From: Peribacillus sp. FSL P2-0133 | GTDB lineage: Bacteria > Bacillota > Bacilli > Bacillales > DSM-1321 | Reading direction: 5' to 3' | Length of the DNA: 64,000 nucleotides | Assembly (NCBI RefSeq): GCF_037975445.1 | Contig: NZ_CP150254.1 | Location: forward strand, 2,912,001 to 2,976,000 | Shown: piece by piece, positions 46,410-56,381 of the stretch | How the letters are laid out: each line of letters begins with the position of its first letter | How positions within the stretch are numbered: the stretch's first letter is position 1 | Made by a program: the position numbers and the translations under genes | The notes under the pieces: model-generated | What the model saw: only the letters and a program-made list of their open reading frames with translations | Told to the model about the DNA's origin: nothing | The model's database searches: none

Positions 46410-46676
46410 TTATTTTTTAACCTGTTTATTTAAAAATACAAGAAATACTCTTTGAGATTTTTCCTTTTTTATAATTCTTTTTACACGCATTGTACTTTGT
46501 AAATACTGCCTAACATTTCTATTTACAAAAAACAGTCGATGATATTTTTCATCTTCGTAAATATTTTTAAACCAAGTGTGATTCTTGAGCATTTCTATAT
46601 TTCGATCAATTTTTCGAGTATCCAAAGAATTATCACCGAATCCTGCGGAAAAAATGCCTAAAAGAAAATCTAACAT
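46410..46676 (-). CDS. Unknown small protein (88 aa)
   Basis: No family recognised. N-terminal hydrophobic start (MLDFLLGIFSAGFG), then a polar helical part and a basic C-terminus (MRVKRIIKKEKSQR). The ATG lies 11 nt behind AGGGGG. A terminator repeat directly follows, which supports it as a real transcription unit. Confidence 0.55.
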   Translation of the reverse strand: MLDFLLGIFSAGFGDNSLDTRKIDRNIEMLKNHTWFKNIYEDEKYHRLFFVNRNVRQYLQSTMRVKRIIKKEKSQRVFLVFLNKQVKK

Positions 46677-47076
46677 AGCTAAATTATCCCCCTGAATATA
46701 TTCAACTACTTGTACAAGTAATATATAGCATTTTTATGCTTCGATGATTTCTTGTTAACTAATCTGCCCCTACAGTTTAAGTACATGCTTTCACAATCCC
46801 AATAGTGTAGAGCCTTTTGAGACACAATCTAATCACATAAAAAATAGAGTTCAATATTCTCATATGACTTGTATCAGAGCGCTTATCCTTTTCAGGATAG
46901 CGTCCTTTAATGGAATAGCTTGAATTTATCCTCATTCTTATAAATTTCACTTATTTCAGTTCAACTAACGCACTCCTTTAGTTTATTTACGCTCGTTTTC
47001 CCGGCCTAATTTGGTACTAATAGACGGTTCTATTCATATTCTTATAAGAAAACAATGAGAAGGAGTGCAAAGTCAG
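46677..47076. other. Intergenic region before the sugar dehydrogenase gene
   Basis: Contains a hairpin-forming GCGCTTATCC/GGATAGCG pair near 46878-46907 and a partial dispersed repeat (about 46959-46985, GTTCAACTAACGCAC). No gene was seen. Confidence 0.45.
46959..46985 (-). repeat. Partial dispersed repeat (end only)
   Basis: GTTCAACTAACGCACTCCTTTAGTTT-type sequence matches the ends of the 85-bp element joined without its terminator body. Confidence 0.4.
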
Positions 47077-48489
47077 TTGATAAAAGTTAAGGTTGGTTTA
47101 CGGCCCATTGTAAAGAATATAAATTTACCTACTGTTTTAAAGACAACTATACTTCCAGGTGACTCAGTTGAAAGATTATTTATTGCAACCCAGGTAGGAG
47201 AGATCTTTTACATAGGAAACGGAGTTATAAGGACTTTTTTAGATATTCGCCAGCGAATCCTAAAACTAGGTACTTCTGGTGGCGGATATGATGAACGGGG
47301 ATTGCTGGGGCTAGCGTTTCATCCCGAATTTTATTATAACGGTCTGTTTTATCTTCATTATTCAGTAGCTGGAACACAAGGACCAGGTGCTCTTCCTGAA
47401 TCTTTTAATCCTGACCCGTGTGATCCTAGAACTTTAAACCTAAGGTGGATGAATAGAGAAACTCAATATAATCATATTGATACAATTGAAGAATGGATTT
47501 TACAATCGAATGGTCAACCCCAAAAACGACGGACTTTACTTAACTTAAGAAGACCATTTTTAAATCATAATGGGGTCAATAGTTTAAACTTTTCACCTGA
47601 AACAGGAAAACTTGTTTTAACAACCGGGGATGGTGGATCAGGCTATAGTCCATTTAACTTAAGCCAGGACGATCTGGAAATCGCCGGTAAAATAATTGAA
47701 ATTGATGTAGATAAGAATATATCCTTCAATAATCCACCCATTGTCACACGTTTTAATGAACTTCCCACAACTATTCAGGAAACGCTCATGGTAATGGCCA
47801 AAGGGGTTCGCAATATACCAGGCATTTCATTTCAAAGGTTTTATAATCAGTATATTAAATATGCGGGAAATGTCGGCCAAAATTTGGTCGAATCGATTTT
47901 TTCATTCGTTCATTATAAACCAATACCGGTTACTGAGCTTGTTCAAGCTTCTTTCATGAATTCTGAAGCTGACAAAGAAGGATTCATTAACTTTGGCTGG
48001 CGAGGTTGGGAAGGTTCTTTTCCTACTTCGATTATAAGAGGCTGCACTGAAAATCAGACCTTGGATGAGAAAACAATTGCATATTTCAATGAAGCAGTAA
48101 CACTTTCAGCGAGTCGTCTTCAGCCTTTAACCAGTTATTTTCATAAAGATACCAGACCCGATAAGTTTGGAGGAACTGCACTTACAGGAGTGCAAGCCTA
48201 TATGGGGAATACAATCCCTGGTTTAACAGGAAGCGTTGTGTTTACCGATCTTGCTCGGAAAGAATCTCAACCTCAGGTTAGAGGGGCTTTAGCTTATACC
48301 ACCTTAAGACCAAATGGTGAACAAAATGATTTTAGTGTGATACAAACCGATTATGATTTTGGGTCTCAATCAGCCTATTATGTTAGTTTGGGAACGAATC
48401 TGAATCAAACCAGCTTATATTTAGCGGTTTATGGCTCTATGAAAGTGACTGATTTTAACCAAGGCACTGTTTTTGAATTAGTTCCATGA
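47077..48489 (+). CDS. Soluble PQQ-type sugar dehydrogenase-like protein
   Basis: About 470 residues, a beta-propeller of the glucose/sorbosone dehydrogenase family: LFIATQVGEIFYIGNG, DERGLLGLAFHPEFYYNGLFYLHYS, NHNGVNSLNFSPETGKLVLTTGDGG and GKIIEIDVD. These contain the catalytic His (AFHP) and PQQ/Ca-site regions. No signal peptide is visible, unusual for a family that normally acts outside the cell. No PQQ synthesis genes were seen. The GTG of the longer frame overlaps AAGGAG, so the TTG at 47077 is preferred (11-nt spacing). Confidence 0.85.
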   Translation: MIKVKVGLRPIVKNINLPTVLKTTILPGDSVERLFIATQVGEIFYIGNGVIRTFLDIRQRILKLGTSGGGYDERGLLGLAFHPEFYYNGLFYLHYSVAGTQGPGALPESFNPDPCDPRTLNLRWMNRETQYNHIDTIEEWILQSNGQPQKRRTLLNLRRPFLNHNGVNSLNFSPETGKLVLTTGDGGSGYSPFNLSQDDLEIAGKIIEIDVDKNISFNNPPIVTRFNELPTTIQETLMVMAKGVRNIPGISFQRFYNQYIKYAGNVGQNLVESIFSFVHYKPIPVTELVQASFMNSEADKEGFINFGWRGWEGSFPTSIIRGCTENQTLDEKTIAYFNEAVTLSASRLQPLTSYFHKDTRPDKFGGTALTGVQAYMGNTIPGLTGSVVFTDLARKESQPQVRGALAYTTLRPNGEQNDFSVIQTDYDFGSQSAYYVSLGTNLNQTSLYLAVYGSMKVTDFNQGTVFELVP

Positions 48490-48572
48490 AAACAATAAAT
48501 TTCCACTTATTCTTGATAAATCTCTTACATGGATCTAATGAACCGAAATTAAAACCATGTGATGGAGAATCA

Positions 48573-49124
48573 CTAAATTATAATCATTTTTAATCTTTTA
48601 AAAATGATTATAGCAATTTCAACCCATAACCAGCTATAAATGATGGCAAATAAAAAGCCAAATATAAGAAATGAAAAGGAAACAGAGACGGCTGGACCTA
48701 AAACCGGAAAGTGAAAAATAAATATTAGACTTATAATTCCTAACATTAAAAGAATGGCACCAGTAGCAATAATACTTAACCTCTTCTTAAAAAGGCAAAA
48801 GGATGCCCCTATTCCAAGTCCTAACAATCCTGTTGTAAAAGGAAATATAATTAGTTCAGTTGGCTGTAGGATGAATAACAGCATAATTGTCAGAAAGCAG
48901 GACATTGCTCCTAATGGAATGGAAAACATGGAACATAACAGGATAGGTGCAGTGGCCAGCGGACTTATAAAATATCCTATCCCTGGTAAAACCCCAGCAG
49001 CCTGCAGAATAGCAGCAATACAGGCAAAAATAGACACTAAAATGAGCTTCATCGTTTTTTTATGTTTATTGAATATTATTTGAGATAAACGAACCTCATC
49101 AGAAATAGGTTTAAAAAAATACAC
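48573..49124 (-). CDS. Polytopic membrane protein of unknown function
   Basis: 183 residues with about five hydrophobic helices after a short charged N-terminus (LSQIIFNKHKKTMK). The pattern (small residues, GIGYFISPLATAPIL, TTGLLGLGIGASF) is like YybS or ECF-transporter substrate subunits, but no motif decides it. Start either GTG at 49124 behind GAGGTG or the internal ATG (MKLILVSIF). Confidence 0.65.
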   Translation of the reverse strand: MYFFKPISDEVRLSQIIFNKHKKTMKLILVSIFACIAAILQAAGVLPGIGYFISPLATAPILLCSMFSIPLGAMSCFLTIMLLFILQPTELIIFPFTTGLLGLGIGASFCLFKKRLSIIATGAILLMLGIISLIFIFHFPVLGPAVSVSFSFLIFGFLFAIIYSWLWVEIAIIIFKRLKMIII

Positions 49125-49329
49125 CTTTCCACCTCATTCTAAATGGTTTATGCGTTACTTTACATTATATTTACCATTTATTAGAGGTGGAACAATTATT
49201 ATTAATCCAAGCATCAATATCCTCTGTAATGAAAAAATAAGCTTAATAAAAAACCTCTCTAAACCTTGATCAATCATACAAAGTAAAGAAGTCCATTCGC
49301 GGAGGAAGTAAGTAATTTCCTTTGCCTAT

Positions 49330-49355
49330 AAAAAAACAAGGCCTTATTGGCCCTG
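49330..49355 (-). terminator. Terminator of the cupredoxin gene
   Basis: A 7-bp stem with one G-T pair (49337-49343 with 49349-49355) followed by seven T on the minus strand, just after the stop codon. Confidence 0.85.
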
Positions 49356-49359
49356 CATT

Positions 49360-49749
49360 TTATTCGACTATTACTTTCCCAACCATTCCTTCCTGGAAAT
49401 GGTACCGACATATCAGTTCATATGTACCGGGCTGTTTCGGATTCACGTTAATGTTTTTTTCTTCACCTGGCTGGACCTCAACGTCAATTCCGAGCTTTTC
49501 AACTGTGAAGGTGTGCTCTTTACTGCCTTTGTTTTTCAATATCACCGTTGTGGCTGTTCCATTCGGAATAGTGATGACTTTCGGATTAAAGAAATCATCG
49601 TTCAACTCGAACTCAATCGATTTCCTTGTCTCCATAGGCTGTGTTACAACACCGGATTCGGCAAATACACCGAGTGGGCCTAGTGTTGTCACAACTACAA
49701 ACATTGCAAGTACACCGACCAATCCTGTTACCCACTTTTTCACAGACAT
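49360..49749 (-). CDS. Secreted cupredoxin (plastocyanin-like)
   Basis: About 129 residues: a signal peptide (to about residue 30, ...GVFA) and one cupredoxin barrel. Type-1 copper ligands: His in SKEHTFTVE, Cys in ELICRYHFQEGMVG, followed by His and Met (C-x2-H-x4-M). Probably an extracytoplasmic electron carrier or copper-binding protein. ATG at 49749 sits 7 nt behind GGAGGG. Not linked to the multicopper oxidase at 20 kb. Confidence 0.88.
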   Translation of the reverse strand: MSVKKWVTGLVGVLAMFVVVTTLGPLGVFAESGVVTQPMETRKSIEFELNDDFFNPKVITIPNGTATTVILKNKGSKEHTFTVEKLGIDVEVQPGEEKNINVNPKQPGTYELICRYHFQEGMVGKVIVE

Positions 49750-49902
49750 TCGCAATCCCTCCTTTCCTCTATTTTTTTCTAATTCATAAAATATTATTAC
49801 TATAAATTTGGTTGCGTGCTTTCAGATAGTAACTTTTTTATCTGAAACAGTGAAAAGAAAAGGATCTACTCTAATGACGTTCTTCTAGAATCCTATTCTT
49901 AT

Positions 49903-49990
49903 GCAACTAAACTGCCTGTTTAGCTCCATAAGAAAAAGAGCTGCCAAAGCAACTCCCTTATTGAAGTAAAGCACTTATTATTTGAATAAG
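49903..49990 (-). repeat. Dispersed terminator repeat, copy 8 (type B)
   Basis: Body GAGCTGCCAAAGCAACTC then TTATTGAAGTAAAGCAC, nearly the same as copy 3. Ends 10 bp before the stop of the gene fragment at 50001. Confidence 0.85.
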
Positions 49991-50000
49991 TAGTTACCTT

Positions 50001-50172
50001 TTATTTCTCGTTTAATTGCTCTAACCACTCTATAAAATAGAGGTCTAAGATTCTTTTAATGATTAAGTATTCACCAAAAACAAATCCCATTGACATTCAA
50101 TATCTTGTGCTATTCCTAAAGCCATTTCATCAAATTCATTAAATTCTCCAGCTTCATCTCCCTCAAAAGCCA
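50001..50172 (-). pseudogene. C-terminal gene fragment with frameshift
   Basis: The minus strand reads AFEGDEAGEFNEFDEMALGI then AQDIECQ in one frame and, after a one-base shift, GFVFGEYLIIKRILDLYFIE then WLEQLNEK and TAA at 50001. The sequence is clearly protein-like with no start. A type B terminator repeat follows the TAA by 10 bp, as at intact genes. Family not recognised. Confidence 0.5.
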
Positions 50173-50199
50173 GTTATGCAAGTCCTTGTATTTTCCCCT

Positions 50200-51801
50200 T
50201 CATTCTTTCAATGAACGGAGAGAAATTTCATCGGGATACTTCTGTTGGATATAGCGTATAAGTGCAGTGACAACTTGTGGACCGGATTCCACTAGCCTGC
50301 CTTGTTTAAATGCAGTGAAGTTATCACCTCCTGAAGCTAAATAATTACTAACCGCTACTTCATATTCGTTGTTTGGCTGTATCTCTTGACCTTTCATGTC
50401 TTTCAGCCCAACAATGCGGTTGCCAATTGGAGCATTTGGGTCCCAATTATACGTTAAACCAACCGTTTGTAACCTATTTTCATAATCTTTCGCCCACTGC
50501 TGTTCTAAAGCAAGTTTTATTTGGTTTCCTGTTAAAATTAACTTACTGACACTATGACCCATAGGCAAGTCTGTATAAAGGTCTTCTACAGTGATGTCCC
50601 CTTTTTTTAAATTTTTCCGCATTTCTCCTTGATGGACAAAAGCTATATCTACCCCCATGGCTTCCCGCTCAGATTCTGCAATCATTTTCGCTAATGGGGA
50701 TTCACCGTTTGCATTTTGATTTCGTGAGATTTCTTCAGGCATTTCTCCTATTATTTGATTAAAATAGCTCCCCAATCTTTTTCTATATTTATTTAGAAGA
50801 GCAACTGTTTCTTTATCTCGTTTTATTTTATGATGTGAAGTGACAATAATCTTTGCTTGTTTCTTAACAATATTTTTAGTATGTGGGTCAATTTCAAGAT
50901 TTACTTGAGAAAAGGCTTTCCCATTAGAATATGCTTGAACGATCAGTTTACCGGCTACAACGGTATTGGCATATTCATGGCTGTGACCGGCAAAAATGAC
51001 ATCGACCTCATCATCGATTTTTGGAGCCATCTCCACTAAAGCTCCACTGGAATTTGCTCCTGACTGATCTGATTTAGCTGATTCATGTGCAAGTACAACA
51101 ATTACTTTAATCCCTTTTTCCTTTAAAAGCTTAACGGTTCGGTTAATGACTGAAACTTCATCCGTAATTTCTACTTCTTTTCGATTTTCAGGTGCCACAT
51201 ACAGGTTGGTCTCTTTTGTGACGACACCGATAAATCCAATATTAATTCCGTCAATTTGTTTAATAACATACGGTGGTAACAAGGGTGTACCCGACTTTGT
51301 ATCGATGATATTTGCAGAACTGTAAGAAGTATTGGCTCCTTGAAAATAACCTGTTTTTTTATTGAAGCCTCCATAAATAAGACGTTTCATTTCATTTACG
51401 CCTTGGTCTAATTCATGATTTCCAGGTGTCCCGACATCAAAGTGCAGGAGGTTTAAAAACTCGATCGTGGGTTCGTCTTTAAATTGAGAAGAGATTGGAG
51501 GACTTCCTCCTACCATATCACCAGAATGAACAAGTAGTGTATTCGGGTTTTCTTGTATATATTTTTTTAAATAGGCAGCCAGGTATTCAGCCCCCCCTGC
51601 CATGGTTCCTGAAACCATTTGATATTTGTTTAGTTGGCCGTGAAAATCATTAACGCCTAACAATTGTACTTGAATGAGGCGGTTGGATGTGGAATGATTC
51701 GTTGTGGAATGCTTGGATGAGTGTGCTGTGATTTTATAAGTTACGAAAATGATAATAAATACCAAGATGAACAAAGAAGTTATGGCCTGAAATTTTGACA
51801 A
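50200..51801 (-). CDS. Membrane-anchored 5'-nucleotidase/2',3'-cyclic phosphodiesterase (UshA-type)
   Basis: 533 residues: one N-terminal membrane helix (7-25), a metallophosphatase domain (VNDFHGQ, SGDMVGG, GNHELDQG, LAHES, AGHSHEY) and a complete C-terminal 5'-nucleotidase domain (NGESPLAKMIAESERE, VSNYLASGGDNF). Hydrolyses nucleotides outside the membrane. Unlike the shorter protein at 16506 it has the standard GNHE motif and both domains. TTG start 8 nt behind GGAGGG. Confidence 0.92.
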   Translation of the reverse strand: MSKFQAITSLFILVFIIIFVTYKITAHSSKHSTTNHSTSNRLIQVQLLGVNDFHGQLNKYQMVSGTMAGGAEYLAAYLKKYIQENPNTLLVHSGDMVGGSPPISSQFKDEPTIEFLNLLHFDVGTPGNHELDQGVNEMKRLIYGGFNKKTGYFQGANTSYSSANIIDTKSGTPLLPPYVIKQIDGINIGFIGVVTKETNLYVAPENRKEVEITDEVSVINRTVKLLKEKGIKVIVVLAHESAKSDQSGANSSGALVEMAPKIDDEVDVIFAGHSHEYANTVVAGKLIVQAYSNGKAFSQVNLEIDPHTKNIVKKQAKIIVTSHHKIKRDKETVALLNKYRKRLGSYFNQIIGEMPEEISRNQNANGESPLAKMIAESEREAMGVDIAFVHQGEMRKNLKKGDITVEDLYTDLPMGHSVSKLILTGNQIKLALEQQWAKDYENRLQTVGLTYNWDPNAPIGNRIVGLKDMKGQEIQPNNEYEVAVSNYLASGGDNFTAFKQGRLVESGPQVVTALIRYIQQKYPDEISLRSLKE

Positions 51802-52022
51802 CTTCCGATCCCTCCCTCTGGATGTAAATTAAGAATAACTCTAGAATTTTATATCCGTATAAAGGGACCGTGATTTTTTGTTATATTTTATATAACGATT
51901 GTTAAATTAAGCCAGCATGTGCATATCTTTTTAAAAATGTTCATAACCCGATAGTGAAAAAAATGTTACTGCTAATTACAGTTAGTATTGAAATCTGCTC
52001 CGTTGTAAAAGTAGTTCAACAA
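51802..52022. other. Intergenic region before the 5'-nucleotidase gene
   Basis: AT-rich DNA that should hold the 5'-nucleotidase promoter; nothing else was recognised. Confidence 0.5.
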
Positions 52023-52054
52023 AAAGAGTGTAAATCCTTAATGGATCAACACTC
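52021..52054 (-). terminator. Terminator of paiB
   Basis: A 12-bp imperfect stem (52026-52037 with 52043-52054) followed by five T on the minus strand, about 25 bp after the stop codon. Confidence 0.8.
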
Positions 52055-52078
52055 ACGTTAGTGCAGTAACATTCAACG

Positions 52079-52690
52079 TTATTTTTTTAGGTTTTCCTTC
52101 ATTAAAAAGGAAATTTTTTGCTCATCTGTATTTTGGATCTGTTCCAGCTGATTAATAACCAGCTCTTGCCGATGTAAAGAATGGTTTTGACTTAACTTCG
52201 CTTTCCCCTCTATCTTGTTGATTTTTATTTTGAAGCCTTGAATTCCTTTGTTCATCCCAGCGAGAAAGCCAGCATCTAAATCTTGCAAATTGTATGAACT
52301 ATCAGGGGCTTCATACTTCAATACCATGTCATCCAAGGTATCCGTTAACTCTTGTTCATCCTCAATAAGTTCAACTTCGCCGTATACATGAACAGTCACA
52401 TAATTCCATGTTGGTACTGCTTGGTTCGTCTCATACCAAGAGGAAGAGATATAACAGTGAGGACCATGAAAGACTGCTAAGACTGTTTGATTTTCAATAT
52501 CTTTCCATTGAGGGTTCGGACGAGCAAAATGACCATACAAATAGGTTTTCTCCTTATTCAACAGCAGTGGTAAATGTGTAGCAAAAGGCATGCCTTCATG
52601 CATTGAACACAATGTTGCAAAACCATTCTCCTGTATTATATCGTAGGCTACTGCTAATTCTTTTATTTCAAATTGTTTAGGGATATACAT
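52079..52690 (-). CDS. paiB: PaiB family FMN-binding protein
   Basis: About 203 residues. PaiB pattern: [27 protein letters not shown] [53 protein letters not shown]. subtilis PaiB is linked to PaiA and to repression of sporulation and protease genes; structurally it is an FMN-binding split barrel. Here paiA lies about 2 kb away and is not in the same operon. ATG at 52690 follows AAAGGAG. Divergent from a MocR regulator, its likely controller. Confidence 0.93.
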   Translation of the reverse strand: MYIPKQFEIKELAVAYDIIQENGFATLCSMHEGMPFATHLPLLLNKEKTYLYGHFARPNPQWKDIENQTVLAVFHGPHCYISSSWYETNQAVPTWNYVTVHVYGEVELIEDEQELTDTLDDMVLKYEAPDSSYNLQDLDAGFLAGMNKGIQGFKIKINKIEGKAKLSQNHSLHRQELVINQLEQIQNTDEQKISFLMKENLKK

Positions 52691-52872
52691 AAAAAATCTC
52701 CTTTCATCCGTCAATATTATTCCATTCACAATCATAGCGTCTTTTACTAAGTGCCCATCCTCATTTCTACCTTGAATACCCGAGAACCTCATCTGTAAAA
52801 TATAGTATTATACAAACTGACATATAAAAAGGTACAATTCTAAATAAATAAACATGTCAAAGGAGATCTTAA

Positions 52873-54258
52873 ATGATAAATACCATCTTTGCTTTTAAGG
52901 AGGATTCTCCCAGATACAAACAAATTTACGAACAGTTTAAGTTATTTATTGAACGGGGTGACTTACTTGCTGATGAACAATTGCCCTCCATCCGTCAACT
53001 TGCAGATTCCCTTCAAGTAAGTCGCAATACGACATTAATGGCTTATGATCAACTTGTAGCTGAAGGCTATATTCGTGGAGAAGGGAGAAAAGGTTATTTT
53101 GTAAATGAATTAGAACCACTTTTATCCCATGATGAGTTAATTCCTCATAATAAAACGCAAAGAGAGCCAGTTACACCTACCCTCATTGATTTCCGGGCTG
53201 GTGCCGTAGATCAAGCACATTTCCCTCTGAAAATTTGGAGGAGGATTGCCAATCAAGTATTAACGTTACAGGAGAGTTTTCAATATGGGGAACCCTTTGG
53301 TGAGGTGTGCCTACGTGAACAAATTGCCACATACTTACTCCAATCTCGTGGGGTGAAAACAAATGCAAATGCCATTATTATCGGCAGCAGTACCCAACAA
53401 ATGCTTATCAATCTTGGACATATACTGAAGGATGATTTTCCAAGCATTACAGTAGAAGACCCTGGATATGATGGCGCTAGGGAAGCTTTTCAATTCCATT
53501 GTTTTACGATTGAAACTTTACCAGTTTATGAGGCAGGTGCTGATTTTTCACAATTGGAACAAATCAAATCACGATTAATCTATGTAACACCTTCCCATCA
53601 CAGTCCATATGGGGTAAGCATGTCCATTCACCAACGGCAAACGCTTATTCATTGGGCTAACAAGATGCCAGGGTATATTATCGAAGACGATTATGATAGT
53701 GAATTTCGTTATACGCAACAACCATTTCCAGCTCTCGCTTCCATTGATTCTGCAAGAGTCATTTATCTAGGGAATTTCTCAAAGTCCTTTCTTCCAGGAA
53801 TTCGTTTAAGTTATATGGTGTTGCCCGAGCCGCTTTTAAACCGTTATATAAATCAATTTCTTCATTTCGAGAGTACCACTTCACTTCTAAGCCAACTCAC
53901 AATGGCTAAATTTATGGAAGAGGGAGAATGGAATCGCCATATTAATCGTATGCGTCTTGTTTATAAACGAAAAATGCAGCACTTGGTATCAGTATTAAAA
54001 AAGCAATTCGATCAACATATATCCATTATCGGTAATCAGTCCGGTTTGTATTTATTAATCAAAGTACACCTGAACCGTTCAGAAGAATGGCTAATAGAGC
54101 GCGCTTCCTTTCATGGTGTTAAAGTGTATCCTACCTCACTCTACTTCATTAAAAATAATACCGATAAACCAATTATCAAACTTGGTTTCAGTAATCTTTC
54201 TTGTGAGGAAATCGAGCTTGGCGTGGAGCTCCTAAAAAAGGCTTGGTTATCCCCGTAA
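52873..54258 (+). CDS. MocR-type regulator (GntR HTH fused to aminotransferase fold) (2)
   Basis: 461 residues: GntR winged helix (YKQIYEQFKLFIERGDLLADE, LQVSRNTTLMAYDQLVAEGY) and aminotransferase-fold domain (VEDPGYDGAREAF, IIEDDYDSEFRYTQQPFPAL, YLGNFSKSFLPGIRLSYMVLP with the PLP Lys). About half identical by eye to the protein at 40598. Divergent from paiB across 180 bp. Its ligand is unknown. Confidence 0.93.
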   Translation: MINTIFAFKEDSPRYKQIYEQFKLFIERGDLLADEQLPSIRQLADSLQVSRNTTLMAYDQLVAEGYIRGEGRKGYFVNELEPLLSHDELIPHNKTQREPVTPTLIDFRAGAVDQAHFPLKIWRRIANQVLTLQESFQYGEPFGEVCLREQIATYLLQSRGVKTNANAIIIGSSTQQMLINLGHILKDDFPSITVEDPGYDGAREAFQFHCFTIETLPVYEAGADFSQLEQIKSRLIYVTPSHHSPYGVSMSIHQRQTLIHWANKMPGYIIEDDYDSEFRYTQQPFPALASIDSARVIYLGNFSKSFLPGIRLSYMVLPEPLLNRYINQFLHFESTTSLLSQLTMAKFMEEGEWNRHINRMRLVYKRKMQHLVSVLKKQFDQHISIIGNQSGLYLLIKVHLNRSEEWLIERASFHGVKVYPTSLYFIKNNTDKPIIKLGFSNLSCEEIELGVELLKKAWLSP

Positions 54259-54319
54259 TTGCAGCTTATATCAAATAATGGCGGGGCAAATCATGGACTT
54301 TTAAAACACAGGTCCTTAT

Positions 54320-54394
54320 TCCACTGACATGCCCCGTTAGCTCCATAAGAAAAGAGCTGCTGATCGTCACAGCTCTCTAATGAACTAACGCACC
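54320..54394 (-). repeat. Dispersed terminator repeat, copy 9 (type C)
   Basis: Body GAGCTGCTGATCGTCACAGC, then TCTCTAATGAACTAACGCACC, the type C variant. Lies between convergent mocR and paiA genes, 200 bp after the paiA stop codon. Confidence 0.8.
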
Positions 54395-54423
54395 ATGGAC
54401 TTTAAGTACAATCCTTTACAAAC

Positions 54424-54455
54424 TGAAGAGAAGCTGCCAATATGACAGCTCCGTT
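54424..54455 (-). repeat. Partial dispersed repeat (terminator core only)
   Basis: AAGCTGCCAATATGACAGCTCCG carries the type A hairpin core without the outer ends. Read leftward it could terminate paiA. Confidence 0.55.
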
Positions 54456-54595
54456 CCGTTCTTTAATTCTTGATAATCCGTTTCATTTCGGTCCTGACTT
54501 ATTTTATATGCAGCCTAAATTTCTCCCGCCTTAATCTTAAATCAAACTATACCTTTCAGTTCACTTTTACATAATAATCCACCCTTCCAAAAAAG

Positions 54596-55114
<519 letters not shown>

Positions 55115-55151
55115 TTAAATATGTCGCTCCTTTATATAATCAATAATTTCT

Positions 55152-55511
55152 CTAGTTTTCCTTTTTAACAAACTCCCAGTCTTTTTCTATATTTTTTCTT
55201 ACTCTTTGAAGAAGATTGAAAATGGTTTCTACTGCTCTTTCGGAAAATACTTCTATGCAATGATTGTTATGTTTTTCTCCTTTCTTTTCAATAAAGCCAT
55301 TAATTTCAAGTTCTTTTATAGCACAAGCTGCTGTTGTTCGATCTACTTTTATCATCTCAGCTAACTTTTCTTGAATGATTCCTCGGTTTTCCCATATTCG
55401 CACAAGGTAAAAATACTGTCCTTTTGTAAGGTCATATTCTTTAAATTCTTTTTTACTTATAGAATCTAATGCCCTTGCCATCATTCCAATTTCACGAAGA
55501 ATTCACTTCAT
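55152..55511 (-). pseudogene. MarR-family regulator with a TGA at codon 3
   Basis: The ribosome binding site AAGGAG and ATG (55509-55511) are intact, but codon 3 is TGA (55503-55505). Beyond it the frame reads ILREIGMMARALDSISKKEF and a full MarR winged helix (KVDRTTAACAIKELEINGFI) to the stop at 55152. The upstream residues match the usual MarR start, so the TGA is a nonsense mutation. Translation could restart at the ATG-ATG pair (55479-55484), but no site precedes it. Divergent from the YczE-type gene, with two palindromes between. Confidence 0.75.
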
Positions 55512-55534
55512 AATTAACTCCTTAGCTTGGATTT

Positions 55535-55600
55535 TTGTTGTAAATGCAATAAAAATAGCATATATTAAATTTAACCTTACTTTGTTGCGTTTGCAACAAA
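55535..55600. promoter_or_regulatory. Two MarR-type operators between marR and yczE-type gene
   Basis: TTTGTTGC-GTTT-GCAACAAA (55581-55600) is a perfect 8-4-8 palindrome. TTGTTGTAAATGCAATAA (55535-55552) is a looser second copy. Confidence 0.65.
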
Positions 55601-55628
55601 AAAAATAAAGATAAAGGGGTCGAGCAAA

Positions 55629-56273
55629 GTGAAATATGTTTTTTATGTATTAGGAATTTTAATACTAACTCTTGGTATTTCTTTCACTATACAATCAGAC
55701 CTTGGAACTTCACCATTTGATGCACTTTTGGTAGGACTGTCCATAAATGTGGGGCTTACTGTCGGAAGTTGGGAAATAATAATAGCTTTAATATTGATAT
55801 TTTGTAATTCATTTTTAAAAAGGCAAAGACCAGAAGTTTTGGGGTTGTTAACAGCATTTATAACGGGTATTGGTATTGATATGTGGCTTTTTTTATTGCA
55901 CAATTTGATAACACCTGAACTATGGTACAGCAAAGTTTTTTGTTTTGGAATCGGCTTGGTTACTATAGGATTAGGAACTGCAACATATTTGCATACAAAT
56001 TTTGCACCGATTCCAGTTGACCGATTAACATTAATCATACAAGAATTAACTAGAACAAATATATTTTATTCGAGAACATTCATTTATCTCGTATTCTTGA
56101 TAATGGCAATGATTTTAAATGGACCAATTGGCGTTGGAACTTTATTAACCGTTTGTTTAGGGGGGCTAATACTTAATTACTTTATGCCATTTACTGAAAA
56201 AGTATTAGACCGCATATTAACACACTCTAGTCCATCACCAAATTATGATAAAGATAAAAACCATTCAATATAG
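55629..56273 (+). CDS. YczE/YyaS-family membrane protein
   Basis: 214 residues, about five to six hydrophobic helices. Family pattern SDLGTSPFDALLVGLS near residue 25, GIGIDMWLFLLHNL, and APIPVDRLTLIIQE. YczE is needed for full surfactin production in B. subtilis, but the biochemical role of the family is not known. GTG start behind AAAGGGG. Divergent from a broken MarR gene, so expression may be unrepressed. Confidence 0.85.
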   Translation: MKYVFYVLGILILTLGISFTIQSDLGTSPFDALLVGLSINVGLTVGSWEIIIALILIFCNSFLKRQRPEVLGLLTAFITGIGIDMWLFLLHNLITPELWYSKVFCFGIGLVTIGLGTATYLHTNFAPIPVDRLTLIIQELTRTNIFYSRTFIYLVFLIMAMILNGPIGVGTLLTVCLGGLILNYFMPFTEKVLDRILTHSSPSPNYDKDKNHSI

Positions 56274-56290
56274 TATGCTCCCTATTTTTC

Positions 56291-56379
56291 TTGTTCAACT
56301 AACCTGTCGCTATAGTTGCATAAGAAAATGAGCTGCCTTTAAGGCAGCTCCGATCCTCAGCTAACGCACCTGTTAGTGC
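56291..56379 (-). repeat. Dispersed terminator repeat, copy 10 (type A)
   Basis: Ends 3 bp before the stop codon of the nucleotidyltransferase gene (56382). The core stem GAGCTGCC-TTTAA-GGCAGCTC is perfect here (compensated pair), showing the stem is kept. Confidence 0.9.
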
Positions 56380-56381
56380 CA

